From Bidens hawaiensis (taxonomy: Eukaryota; Streptophyta; Magnoliopsida; Asterales; Asteraceae): 64,000 nt of DNA. Below the pieces are notes generated by a model, which was given only the letters and a program-made list of their open reading frames with translations, had not been told where the DNA came from and did no database searches. How positions within the stretch are numbered: position 1 is the first letter of the stretch; the number at the start of each line of letters is the position of its first letter. This document shows positions 25,534 through 36,961 of the stretch, in pieces. The position numbers were made by a program, and so were the translations under genes. The stretch covers positions 1 through 64,000 of the forward strand of contig JAIQDT010005463.1 in assembly GCA_021521415.1 (NCBI GenBank). The letters are read 5' to 3'.

Positions 25534-25611
25534 TTACCGGGGTTCGAAACCGGGTCCGTACTCTCACAACCAAGTGTCTCAACCAACTCAACTAAAGTGC
25601 TATCTTGGTTT
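25534..25611 (-). other. tRNA-like sequence (SINE head or tRNA pseudogene)
   Basis: On the minus strand a TTAGTTGAGTTGGTTGAGA box A-like segment is followed about 35 bases later by GGTTTCGAACCCCGG, close to the tRNA B box. Length and spacing fit a tRNA or a tRNA-derived SINE head, but I cannot draw a full cloverleaf. It lies in the LTR's transcribed part, same strand. Confidence 0.45.
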
Positions 25612-26460
25612 ATAACAAAAACAGGTATATATATATGTTACAACCAGTTCATCTTCCTCATTACAAAGACCCTAGATTTCAATTTGATTAATCCGTTCTA
25701 TGTACATTCGAATCAGGTTAGGGCTTTGATTAACACTGAAAAACGATGCAAAAGTATGTTTTAATTATCAGATTACGTTGTGTTTTGACGGAGATTCAAG
25801 GCTCACGGGAGACAGATCTTCAACTCAGATTACAGCCACATTAAGAGAGAAATGGGTGTGAGCGAGTTTAGTTCGATTCTAGATTCGTATTTATACTAGT
25901 TAACGGAGCGTATCTTCATAAATTTCCTTAATTGATTTCGGCCAAAAATTCCGGTTGTGATAACGGGTCAAATGAGCTCGTTATTTCTCGTTAATTGTCG
26001 ATAGTTTAGGCCGTTATTAAGATATTATCGCATTACGGGTTTTAATTGAAATTATACTTGAGTTACGATGGCTTTTAATGGTCGCCGAATTTTCCCATGC
26101 CGCCAGCCGGAAAATCACAAATCAAGGAAGGGCAGCGGCTGGGTGTTGGGTCTTATTAATATTTTATTATATTTTAAATATATTACATGTTAGCCCCCTC
26201 AAGTTTCAAGTGGTTTTAAATCATATTATAAAGTATATTTATACATTAAACCTTAAACTTTGGAGTGCTTTATAAAGTTAATAAAAGTTAATATACTTGA
26301 ATTATTTTCGTGTTATACCCGATAGCTTGCGAATAGATTAACTTTAATAAACTTTAAACCTCCGCGCTTCATTATTTGAACAAAAATAAATTGGACTAAT
26401 AATAATCGTAACTCATCGTGATATTTTATAATTATATTAAAGATGAAAGTATAACAAAAC

Positions 26461-27207
26461 AGTATCGAAATAACAAAACGAGTCAGTTTAACGAATGTGA
26501 AGCAATAACGAATGTCAAATAACCACATGCGACGAAACATAATGATATATATATATAATATTTATAACTAAAAACCAAAAATTTGAAATGGGTCGGGTTT
26601 TCGGGTTTTGAAAGGTAACGAATGTTAGAAATGGCTCTCAACCATGGCAGGTTGATCGACCGACACCAGCCCAACATTTCTTTAGGCCCAAAAATTTTTG
26701 AAAAATTATATATATATGTGTGTGTACTTTTTTTCAAAAAAAAGTGTGAAATTAAAATTTATTAGTTATAATACTAGTCCAACCAAATTTATAATAATAA
26801 GTCATGAGTTCATAATTAGTTCGGCCCAATTCAAATTAAGTCCATCTTAATTAATATCAGATTTGTCCACAAATTCATAACCACTAACCAGCCCAATAGC
26901 CCATTTAACATCTTTGCAAAATACTGAGGTGGGATAAAGATAAGGAGACGATGAGACTTCAGATAGACAACAAACGCCGAACAAATCACCTTTTAGTCCT
27001 TCGTCAGCACCGAATCCAGCCTCCGCTGTACGCCAGTCACCACTCCAAAGTTAGGGTTTTTAAGTTTTTCACTGAAATATTGAATCTTAGTGGCCATTAA
27101 ACTAACATTAGTTGTTATTTATATGCTTTGTTTTATAAAATTTAGGTTTAATTATTTGATTGTTATTTATGTTTAGTTATTTATATGTTTAGTTTTATAT
27201 ATTTTTG
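26461..27207. other. Gene-free flank before the second copia element
   Basis: Contains three more TAACGAATG motifs (about 26488-26620), TA-rich runs and a stretch near 26930-27060 that reads like a plant 5' UTR. No coding exon recognised. Confidence 0.5.
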
Positions 27208-27413
27208 TGAACATATATGACATATACGTCGTATATGTATATAGGTTGTATATGTTATACAGCGTATATACTTATGCGTCGTATATGTTAGTGTGTGCGT
27301 GTGTGTGTAGTTTTATAATATTTCTTGTAATGTTTCATTCTGAGATAATAAATTTCCCTTTCATGTTTCTTTTTCTTTGTTTCTTTTCATGTCATCATTC
27401 TTAAACGATTACA
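27208..27413 (+). repeat. 5' LTR of the second copia element
   Basis: 206 bases from TGAACATATATG to CGATTACA, followed at once by a primer-binding site. The U3 part is built from short self-complementary words such as CATATACGTCGTATATG. Its 3' part matches 46383-46485. Confidence 0.85.
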
Positions 27414-27427
27414 TGGTATTAGAGCAG
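27414..27427 (+). other. Primer-binding site of the second copia element
   Basis: TGGTATTAGAGCAG directly after the LTR, a one-base variant of the initiator Met-tRNA site common in copia elements. Confidence 0.8.
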
Positions 27428-27817
27428 ATTTCTCAGTCCTGCTCTTCGTTCCAACCGGATTTTCTCGATTCACCAGTGTTCTCTCTTCATTTGCTCTTTG
27501 TTTTTGACCTTTTGATCATTTTTCTTGATCGTTCCTGTGTTTATTCGGGTTTTATCTTCTTGAAAAACCAATTTTTTCATATTTTTTCTACCTATTTTTC
27601 TTCATTTAAGAAGATTTAACCATTCAAATCTTGTCAAAAATTCGCATGTTATATTCTTGGTGTTGAACAATTTGTCAAAGTTTCAGATCAGTTCATCTTC
27701 TTTCTCACTCAAAATTTTGCAAAAGTGTCCATTCATCACGGCGCATATCTTACACGCCGTATATCTCCTTTCTGTATAAACTCTTGATCTTATACGCGTA
27801 TATACTTACACAGCGTA

Positions 27818-29619
27818 TGATGTGCTTAAAATTAGACACGTTTATTTCTCGATTTTATCCCCATATCATGCACATTTATTGAAAATGTCACTAAATTATA
27901 TGCTTATTTATCTATTTGTGAATTTTCAGGACTTGGTTGGTGATTTAGAAGACTCTAGATATTTTTTGAAGAAAAAGAAAAGAAACTGGCCTTTATGCAA
28001 AACATGATCATGTTCACAAATAAGCATGACCGTGTCTTTATCACACTGCGCACTTTTACACATGACCATGCCGTTGGAGTGGCATGATCATGTTCCACCT
28101 TGTTCAGATCTAACCTAATATGTGCCACAACAAAGCAAAGCTCGACCACTACTTTTCTTTGTTGGAAGTCATGATTTCCAAATTCATCTTAGGCCAGCTG
28201 TTTTCATTAGTGTGTACACTTCTTCAACATCTCGTAACTTGCAAAGAACCAATGGGATGCTAGATCAGGTATTTTGTTTAAACATAATCATGTCGTACTC
28301 CAAACATGATCATGTCTCTCTTATCTATATAAATAACAATGCCTAGAAAGAAAAAAGGGGAATCCCAAGAAGTTTTGAACCCACTGTTTAACTTCCAAAC
28401 CTTGGTGATTTCCATCCAATTGCAAGCACTTTGAAGGATTCCAACATCAATAGAATCATTATCCATCATCTACATAATCTAGCTTGGATTCTTGTTTTGT
28501 TCTTCTTGATTTTACCATGAATTTTGTTATCTTTTCAAGCTTGTATGTTGTTCTAGAGCTCATGATGAGCTAACCTCTTTGTTATCACTTTGATTTAGAT
28601 GAATTTTAGTCATATTTGACGGTATTTATGGATTATTGCAAGGATTGTGTTAGTGTTATAGCAATTTCATTATTATTCTTCAATGGTTTTGTGTATTTAA
28701 AAGTTTGTTATGCCATGATATTCAAGACTTATGGGTGTTTGGTTATGAAATGTTGGAAAACTCATTATTTAAGCATCCATTCATGGATTTGTATATTTTT
28801 ATGCTAGTCTATGGCTTTTGAACTAGAAATGGTGAATGAAGTCTTGATTATTGATTATTCATGATAAACTGCTGAATGTGCATGCTTATGCTTATGTTTG
28901 GAAAGACAAAGTCTTTATTATGATTTGTCATGTTAAGTGTTATGTTTATCTAGGATTTGTTGACACGAACATCTAGTTTATGTAATCTTGATATGAACAT
29001 CATAAGTTGAAGAAGTGTATGATTATTGCTTAGATAAATCAACTTTAGGTGGATTATGTGTTTTCGTGTTATCTTTCTAAAGAGTTATTGGATTAGTCAC
29101 CCATGATAGGAAACTAGTCCATACCATCAAAACATTAACATAATCGTATCACTCGTCCTACTTGAATGAGTTTAGGTGGTTAGTTTGTACCTTCATATTA
29201 ACTTTCCAACAAGTCGCATGATTACATATCTTTGGCGAGAGTCTAGTCACTTATCCATTTTGTGATCTTGCCATATATCCATAATTATTGTCATTTGTGA
29301 GCTAAATGGATTCGAGATTAAAGTGATATTCTTCCTTGATTGTTTACTTTTGTGTTCGTTAGCTTAATTTTTATATTTTGCATTACATACCAAACAACTT
29401 GAGATTTTAGCCGGTTAGACATTAGCGAAGATTTAGTATCAAGAGCCATCGTGTCCATGGATCGATACTTGGTTCTTACCGATGCTATACTACTTATACG
29501 ATAGGTACACTTACCTATGTGTGTGTGGTTTAGTTTTGAGGTGAAAATCATTTCTATAAATTTAAAACCCAGCTGTGTGAAAAAACATTATTATAGATAT
29601 ATAGACTTCACGCACATCA
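27818..29619. mobile_element. Solo LTR in the copia leader
   Basis: TGATGTG...CACATCA ends with a perfect 5-base duplication GCGTA (27813-27817 and 29620-29624). Excision joins CAGCGTA to TATACTTATAC, restoring the copia leader. Its 3' part (CGATAGGTACACTTACCT) parallels the solo LTR at 11974-13146 (CGATAGGTTCACTTGCCT). A CATGATCATG-type motif array precedes a TATA box at 28326-28335, so the LTR probably reads on the plus strand. Confidence 0.8.
27998..28325. repeat. CATGATCATG palindrome array in LTR U3
   Basis: Perfect or near copies of CATGATCATG (and CATGACCATG or CATGACCGTG) recur about six times before the TATA box at 28326-28335. Confidence 0.7.
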
Positions 29620-29702
29620 GCGTATATACTTATACATTGGTTTCTTGTTGTTTGTTTTATGATCCTTCTTCTTGTGCGTTTGTACTCGTTCTGTCGTATT
29701 CA

Positions 29703-30800
29703 ATGGCAGATTCGAACAGTTCTGTTCCTACAAATATGTCCATCGATTCCTCGAACCCTCTTTACCTTCACCCTTAGGATCATCCCGGTATGATCCTTGT
29801 TTCAAAATTATTTTATGGTACTGGATTTCAAGCTTGGAAAAGAGCAATGACGAATGCTCTGTCAGCTAAAAACAAGCTCGGTTTTATAAACAACACTTTA
29901 ACCATGCCGGTTAACGAGCTACATCTTGTAATTTGGCAGCATTGCAATGATATGGTGATATCATGGATTCTCAACACACTCTCTCATGATATTCGTGATA
30001 GTGTCTTGTATGCTGAAACTACTCAGGTTCTCAGGCATGAGTTGAACACTCGATATGGTCAGGAAAATGGTCCTAAGTTTTATCAGTTGCAAAAGAACCT
30101 TTGCCAAATCACTCAGGGTAGCAGTGATATTACTACTTATTTTGCTAAGACGAAGTTGAATTGGGATGAGCTGAATGCAATTAATACCATCCCTCATACA
30201 CTTGTAGTGCTGCTCATTCTTTTGCAGAAAGAGATGAGGATCAAAGGCTGATTCAATTCCTTGTTAGCCTTAATCCTAGTTATGACACGATCGAAAGTAA
30301 CATTTTGATGATGCATCCTCTTCCTTCTATCAACCGTGCATATGGTATTCTCATGCAAGATGAGAAGCAAAAGGAAATTCACACCACCACTAATTTACTG
30401 CATCTTCTGCATCTATGAATGCAAGCAGTGGAGGTCCCAGCAGTGGAGGAACAGTGGAAAATAGAAGAACTTTGGTGTGCACTCATAACAAATTTACCAT
30501 AGGAATGGGCATCTAGTCAACAAATGTTATAAGCTGATTGGTTTTCCCAAAGATTTCAAGTTCACCAACAGAAAGAAGTTTGCTACTCTTGCTGAAGATC
30601 AAGGAAAGAGTGGTCAAAATCAATCTAAGTATCAGCAAGATATAACGCAACAACAATATGATGATTTTACGGGTTTATTGCATAAAAATAAAGTTCAATC
30701 TGGTGCTTCAACTACATATGTTGCTAATAGTGTCACGACCATCAATCAGGAATCTTTCCGAGGTATAATGTCTTGCAATTCTTTAAAACATTATTCCATA
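29703..30800 (+). pseudogene. Gag of the second copia element
   Basis: The ATG gives MADSNSSVPT and then SNPLYLHP, a stop for a Ser, and DHPGMILVSKLFYGTGFQAW, the Retrotran_gag_3 signature. It continues with ISWILNTLSHDI, YAETTQVL and FYQLQKNLCQI, then a decayed knuckle region (NKCYKLIGFP). Stops at 29775-29777 and 30249-30251 plus frameshifts disable it. The product would be the capsid protein. Confidence 0.8.
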
Positions 30801-31832
30801 TGAATCATTGACACTGGTGCTAATGATCATATGTGTTATGATCAAATTTTTTTTCAAGCGGTTCTTTTCTTAAAGATCCAATATTCATCACTCTTCCTAA
30901 TGACACATCCATAACGGTCATCAATATGGGACTGTTCCTTTAACTACTGATATTTCTTTGTCAAATGTTCTTTTGGTCCCACATTTTAAACAAAATCTTC
31001 TTTCTGTCTCACAATTATGCAATGATACTGTCGGTATTGTTCTTTTTTCTAAAAATATATGTGTTTTACAGGCCCCTTCTCTGAGGAGCCCACAAGTTCT
31101 TGGTGATATGCTAAATGGTATTTACCTTCTAGAGGCCACTAAGCATTTTCCTGTCAATTCTTTTGTTTCAAATAATGTTTGTAATTCTGTTCTAAGTTGT
31201 GAAACTTGGCACAGCAGACTTGGTCACTTACCAAGCTACAAACTAAAATAATTACCTTTCATTTCTAATACTTCTTTGAAATCTATTGAGCATTGTGATA
31301 TTTGTCCTAAGGCAAGACAACATAAACTGCCATTTCCTACTAGTACCACATCAACTAGTAAAATTTTGACCTAATCCATATTGATGTTTGGGTGCCTTAT
31401 AACACAGCTACATGCAATGGCTTTAGATATTCTAACCATAGTGGATGATTGCAGCAGAACCACAAGGACACATTTACTTTCAATTAAAAGCATTGTTTTC
31501 CCATACTTCAATCTTTTGTTAAAATGGTTAGAAACCAATTTGGCACCATTGTGAAATGCATCAGATCTGAAAATGTTTTTGAAAGAAAGCATAAACATTT
31601 TCTTGAAATCTCAAGAGCTCTTATGTTTCAATCTAAGCTACATGTTCAATTTTGGGATGATTGTGTGTTAACTGCAACACATTTAATCAATCGGTTTCCT
31701 ACCGATATTCTTAGCAATAAAACCCCTTATGAGTTTTTAACAGGAAAGACTCCTTTATATGCTCATATGAAGTCTTTTAGTTTTCTTGATTATGCTTCCA
31801 CCTTATCTCATGGAAAAGATAAATTCAAACCA
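30801..31832 (+). pseudogene. Protease and integrase (first part) of the second copia
   Basis: IIDTGANDHM (about 30805-30840) is the aspartic protease site with an intact D-T-G. Then LLVPHFKQNLLSVSQL, the pre-integrase box ETWHSRLGHLPSY, CDICPKARQHKLPF and HIDVWVPY follow. The region holding the second catalytic Asp is scrambled (RSENVFERKH), suggesting a deletion between the second Asp and the Glu. FWDDCVLTATHLINR and GKTPLYAHMKSF follow, up to KDKFKP, where the gypsy element is inserted. The frame resumes at 41165. Confidence 0.8.
31828..31832. other. Target-site duplication, left copy (AACCA)
   Basis: AACCA flanks the nested gypsy element here and again at 41160-41164. Joining the flanks restores the copia protein KFKPRAVPCVFLGYP. 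Confidence 0.9.
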
Positions 31833-33360
31833 TGTCACACCCTGATCCAAGGCCTAGGAGTGTGACCAACAGTTGGTACATGTTTTATAAATATATCAAA
31901 GTAGCGGGTTCATTTTAGCGGAATTTTTTAAATATTAAAATATTAATTTACATTATCAAAATTACTCGAGAATGAAACACCCGAGTTTCAGTTTTACAAA
32001 ACAGTGATATTAATAATACAAGGATTTATAATATTAAAAAACGAGCCATCTCGAGGGATCTTCTATGACTCAAATCCTTGTATACCATCTATTGTCATCT
32101 AATTACTTGCAAGGGTGGGAAAAACACGTTAGCTATATGCTGGTGAAACGTTGACACGATAAAACATTTATAACAGTCGTTAAATACAAACATAGTTTTC
32201 TATTTCACAAACTCAACAAGAATACCTGTCCATTTCCTGGATTTGTACCACTGCCCTACACACACAATTCAATGGTTCCCCGAGTACATGACCCCTGTTC
32301 GGAGACAACCTTTCCCTAGGCTATGTAACCCTTATGGAGAACTGGTTATGACTGACTTGGTTTTGTATGCCAATTATCAGTTATGTTTAGATCCAGACAC
32401 ATGTGTATTTGGTCTGAGTTGCTTTTTATTATCTATTTTGTATTATAACAATTTTAGAGATTATATCTCATGCAAGCATTTTTTCAGACTCTTTGTAATA
32501 AACAACCAGTCTATTACAAGAGTAAAATCAGTTCAGACATTAAAAGGTTAACGTGTTCACCTTATATTATCAGTAGGTAATATCAAACTCCTTGGCTTCA
32601 GTATGCTATTAACCTATATATCATAATAGGTTTGCATAAGTACCTAGTTGGTATTATTCAGCAGACTTTTAAGTCTGTTTCAGTTCAGCAGACTCGAGGT
32701 CTAATCAGCAGACTAGAAGTCTGTTTCAGTTCAGCAAACTTAAGGTCTGATCAGCAGACTCTTAGGTCTGACCTAACCTTAGTATATTTATAGTCGTTTT
32801 ATGAAAATACTTTGGATTTACATATGACGTTTGGAATAGCATGCTTTGGCCTATTAAAGGATACCACGTTGGTAAACTTCTTCAGGTAAGCAAACGGGTC
32901 CCGCGGTTAATTGGGATGTAGACTAATTGTTTTCTTTAGGCAAGAAGAGTCTACTAATGATACCCCCATTCTAGTTACTACGTGCACGTCAAAATAATAG
33001 TTTTGGTAACATTACTTCATGTGGAAGTAACGTCTTCGCTTTATTAAACATTACTTGGAAAAAAAACAGTTACAGTTTAACGACTATATCCATATCAAGG
33101 TGCTAATAACTATATAGTAAACTAACTTAACCTTGATCCTACCTTAATTGGCTAGACGGTGGATAAGAACTAAGAAAACAGCAGCACTTCGGCTTGTGCT
33201 TCGTTTACAAGATCAACAGCTCGTTTAACAGCGTAACGACTCCTCGTTTCTTCGCAAAAACAGCCCTTGGCACCTCAGAACGTCATTGGCACGAATCCCT
33301 AGGTTAAGTGTGTGAAAATGAATGTGAAAATGGGATGAATTGGCTGAGTTCGTAGTTGCC

Positions 33361-33370
33361 CTATTTATAG
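33361..33370 (-). promoter_or_regulatory. TATA box of the Tekay-like LTR
   Basis: CTATAAATAG on the minus strand, about 290 bases from the LTR's 5' edge, conserved in the other LTR at 40844-40853. Confidence 0.65.
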
Positions 33371-33380
33371 GCGATTTTGT

Positions 33381-33533
33381 TCATCTTCGCGATACGCGCA
33401 GATGCAGCCTATGGTGGTTCGCGATACGCAAATTGTATGACGGCGCCACATAATCAACCCCGTGCTGACACATGTCACCACGTCACTGGATAACGTTGAA
33501 ATGTGTGCCAGCAACTTCGCGATACGCGAAGAT
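33381..33533. repeat. Promoter-proximal palindrome group (TTCGCGATACGCGAA core)
   Basis: Three copies of a CATCTTCGCGATACGCGAAG-like word lie just upstream of the minus-strand TATA box. The other LTR has a different copy arrangement (40864-41040). Confidence 0.75.
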
Positions 33534-33657
33534 GGATAAGTTTCAGAATTTCTATTTTCAGTCCCTCTACTTCCAGATTTGGCATTTTTTAGCCCTTTAA
33601 CTTCTAGAATTTATATTTTTGGACCAAAACTAGATGGGGTATTTTCATGGTGTTACA

Positions 33658-33671
33658 TCCTCCCCACCTTT
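33658..33671 (-). other. Polypurine tract of the Tekay-like element
   Basis: AAAGGTGGGGAGGA on the minus strand, abutting the left LTR and overlapping the pol stop codon by two bases. Confidence 0.85.
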
Positions 33672-34430
33672 AGAAAAATCTCATCCTCGAGATTTTTGCA
33701 AAGAGATATGGATACTTTCGCTTCATCTCGGATTCAAGTTCCCAAGTGAATTTCGGACCTCACCGAGAATTCCATCTAACCTATACCAATTTCAATCTTT
33801 TATGTTTCAGGAACTTGGTTTGACTATCTTCAATCCGTATCGGCTCCTCTACAAACTTGAGTTTCTCATTCACTTGTACGTATTTTAGAGGCATAGAAAG
33901 TTTTTCATCAGCTAAACATTTCCGTAGATTCGATACGTGAAACACATCATGGATTCCTTGCATCTCTTCGGGTAACTCGAGGCGATAAGCTACAGGACCT
34001 ATTCTTTCAACAATCTTGAATGGTCCAACAAAATGCGGACTTAACTTCCCTTTCTTTCCAAAACGAACTACACCTTTCCAAGGTGATACTTTGAGCAACA
34101 CTTTATCTCCTTCTTTGAATTCTAACGGTTTTCGTCTTACGTCAGCATAACTCTTCTGCCTGTCACGTGCTGCTTTCAATCTTTCTCGAATTTGAATCAC
34201 TTGATCGGTTGTTCGTTAAACAATCTCGGGACCTGATAACTGATTATCACCAATTTCAGACCAACATACAGGTGTTCTACATTTCCATCCGTACAGTGCT
34301 TCGTATGGAGCCATTTGTATGCTTGTGTGATAGTTGTTATTATACGAAAATTCCATCAAAGATAGGTAAGTATCCCAACTACCACCTAAATCTATAACAC
34401 AAGCACGAAGCATATCTTCCAAGTTTGAAT
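33670..34430 (-). pseudogene. Integrase C-terminus and chromodomain-like tail
   Basis: Follows a one-base deletion near 34425. It reads [34 protein letters not shown], a TAA probably replacing CAA, then [46 protein letters not shown] and [12 protein letters not shown]. The end, VRWNSR-stop-GPKFTWELESEMKRKYP, is the degenerate chromodomain type of Tekay elements, thought to steer integration toward heterochromatin. Two more stops (TAG for Lys, TGA for Arg) break the tail. Confidence 0.8.
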
Positions 34431-35597
34431 CGTTTTTTCACTTTGTCCGTCTGTTTGTGAGTGATAAGCAGTACTTAAATTTAAACGCGTACCCATCGCC
34501 TTTTGAAAACTTCTCCAGAAGTTGGAGGTAAAACGACTGTCTCTATCAGATATAATTGATAATGGCACGCCGTGTAATGCTACAATGTTTTCCACATAGA
34601 GGTGTGCCAATTTATCCATGCTATATGTTTCTTGGATAGGAATGAAATGAGCAGATTTGGTCAATCTATCGATAATGACCCAGATAGCATCATTTTGTCG
34701 TGATGTCTTAGGTAATTTCATAATAAAATCCATGATAATCATATCCCATTTCCATATTGGGATTTTTGGTTGTGTCAATAAACCTAATGGCTTTTGATGC
34801 TCGGCTTTGACCTTAAAACATGTTAAACACTTAGCCACATACAAGGCAATTTCTTTCTTTATTCCAATCCACCAATAATCATCCTTAAGATTATGATACA
34901 TCTTATCACTACCCGGATGCATCATATACTTGGATTTGTGAGCATCTTCCAAGATTTTCTCCCGTAAACTTCCAATCATCGGCACCCAGATTCTTTTCCC
35001 TAATCTGAGTATCTCATCATCGCCTTTTACCAACTGATCTATTGTACCATTCTCTTTTTCGGCCTTTATATTCTCTTTTTCTAGTGCCAACTTCTGAGCT
35101 TCCTTAATTTCGGTTAATAGATCAATTTTGAGTTCTAACCTTAAAGCTCGTACTCTCTTTGGATTTTCATGTTCTTTTCTACTTAAAGCGTCGGCCACCA
35201 CATTAGCTTTACCTTCATGATAAACAATTTCACAATCATAGTCATTAAGTGTTTCCATCCATCACCTCTGCCTCATGTTCAACTCTTTCTGATCAAATAT
35301 ATGCTTCAAACTTTTGTGATCAATATAGACAGTAAATTTTACACCATATAAATAATGTCGCCATAATTTCAATGCAAAAATTACTTTCTTCCCTTGTATT
35401 AATACGCACCCCACTCCTGTATGTGAAGCATCACAATAAACAATGAAATTATCTTGCCCTTCAGGTAAGGCTAAGACAGGTGCATTTGTTAGTTTCTGTT
35501 TAAGAGTCTCGAAGGCTTCTTCTTGCTTTGGTCCTCATTCAAATTTAACATATTTTCGAGTTAATAAAGTCAATGGAACTGCTATTCTAGAAAAATT
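34392..35597 (-). pseudogene. RNase H and integrase core of the Tekay-like element
   Basis: The frame continues from RT across three stops: TAG after RRFI, TGA where a Trp is expected, and TGA before WMETLNDYD. RNase H shows [16 protein letters not shown] and EIVYHEGKANVVADALSR. The integrase has the HHCC-type region (HPGSDKMYHNL and CLTCFKVKAEH), then the core with acidic residues in WDMIIMDFI, ISDRDSRFTS and [15 protein letters not shown]. All three catalytic acids are still visible, but the frame is not. Confidence 0.85.
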
Positions 35598-36961
35598 CTA
35601 AATAAATCTTCGATAGTAACCAGCCAACCCCAGAAAACTTTGAACTTGCGTCAGGGTCTTGGGTTTCTCCCATTTCATAATTGCTTCTATCTTTGCCGGA
35701 TCCACTTGAATTCCTTTTTCATTAACAATATGTCCGAGAAATTGTACTTCGGACAACCAGAACTCACCCTTTGAGAATTTTGCGTAAAGCTGTTCTTTCC
35801 TCAATGTTTCCAGTATGGTCTTCAAATGAGCTTGATGTTCTTCTTTTGTCTTAGAATATATTAGAGTGTCATCAATGAACAAGATAACAAATTTGTCCAA
35901 ATATGGTTTACAAATTCGGTTCATCATATTCATAAACGCTGCCGGAGCATTAGTGAGTCCGAAAGGCATAACGGTGAACTCATAATGTCTGTATCGGGTT
36001 CTAAAGGCAGTCTTGGATATATCTTCTTCTTGAACTTTCAGTTGATGATACCCGGATCTTAAATCAATTTTGGAAAAACAACTTACCCCTTGCAACTGGT
36101 CAAAGGATCATCTGTTCTTGGAAGTGGGTATCGATTTTTGATCGTCACTTTATTCAATTCTCGGTAGTCGATACACATTCTCATTGATCCGTCTTTCTTC
36201 TTGACGAACAGAATCAGAGCTCCCCGAGGTGAAGAACTTGATCGAATAAAGCCCTTTTCCAATAATTCATCCAATTGCTTCTTTAATTCTTTCATTTCAG
36301 TTGGTGCTAATCTATAAGGAGATTTAGCAATTGGAGCCGTTCCCGGAACTAAATCTATTTTGAACTCAACTTCTCGATCCGGTGGAATTCCAGGCAACTC
36401 ATCAGGAAATACATCCTTGAACTCAGAGACAATTGGAACCTCTTCTATTTTCTTAGACTCGGGTTCCTTGGTTACATAAGCCATAAATGCTAAGCAACCT
36501 TTACCCGAACAATGACTTGCTTTTATTTTTGAAATAATTCTAATTCTACCAGAATCCTTATCGTCAGCTATTCGAATACTTTTCCTATTTGGAGTTAAGA
36601 TTTCAATAGCTTTTTCATTACATAATATTCGGGCTTGGTTGGCGGCTAACCAATCCATTCCTAAGATAACATCAAAGCCAGCTAACTCCATGGGTAATAA
36701 TTGAACTGGCATATCATGTCCGGCTAAGGAAATATAACTACTTAATACTTCAGATATTTTGATCAAGGATCCATTAGCCGTTTCTACTTCGTATTGATTA
36801 TTTAACTTAGCTAGAGGTTCATTTAATAGATCACAGAGTTTATAATCTATAAAACTTTGATTGGCTCCTGAATCAAACAATACTCTAGCATAAACGTTAT
36901 TAATAAGGAACGTACCAGTAATTACATCTGGTAATTCTCCCACCTTTTGTGTGTTAAGCAT
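35598..36961 (-). pseudogene. Protease and reverse transcriptase of the Tekay-like element
   Basis: The protease part has [11 protein letters not shown] and DVILGMDWL. The RT begins with [47 protein letters not shown] and YPLPR. A one-base deletion near 36095 shifts the frame, and RT continues as [29 protein letters not shown], the catalytic FIDD ([13 protein letters not shown]) and [10 protein letters not shown]. Catalytic residues are kept. This is a well-preserved but inactivated copy. Confidence 0.9.

Larger units (their letters stand above)
24129..26460 (-). mobile_element. Minus-strand gypsy-type LTR, probably solo
   Basis: The left edge TGTAACACCC is the complement of a GGGTGTTACA LTR end. 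Read on the minus strand it has a TATA box (TATAAATA near 25895), a leader, and then wording close to the gag-only element's LTR (AAGGTGAGTTT... and AGTATGATCATAC). No internal gag or pol follows, so it is probably a solo LTR. The right end was not found and is estimated by analogy with the related LTR. An approximately 50-base tandem duplication lies at about 24475-24565. Confidence 0.5.
31833..33657 (-). repeat. 3' LTR (left) of the Tekay-like element
   Basis: Plus-strand edges are TGTCACACCC and GTGTTACA. It contains a CAGACT-spacer-AGTCTG array (32660-32775), a TTCGCGATACGCGAA-type palindrome group (33381-33533) and a minus-strand TATA box (33361-33370). The 102-codon plus-strand frame at 32243-32551 recurs unchanged in the other LTR and has no known protein features. 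Confidence 0.93.

Noticed and set aside
32243..32551. 102-codon open frame, identical to one at 39746-40054
   Set aside because: Both lie in the two LTRs of the Tekay-like element, antisense to it; identity comes from LTR duplication and the protein has no domain features.
32660..32775. CAGACT-spacer-AGTCTG array as a possible CRISPR
   Set aside because: Units are about 16 bases, spacers are not unique, and the array is duplicated with the LTR in a plant genome; it is an LTR tandem palindrome block.
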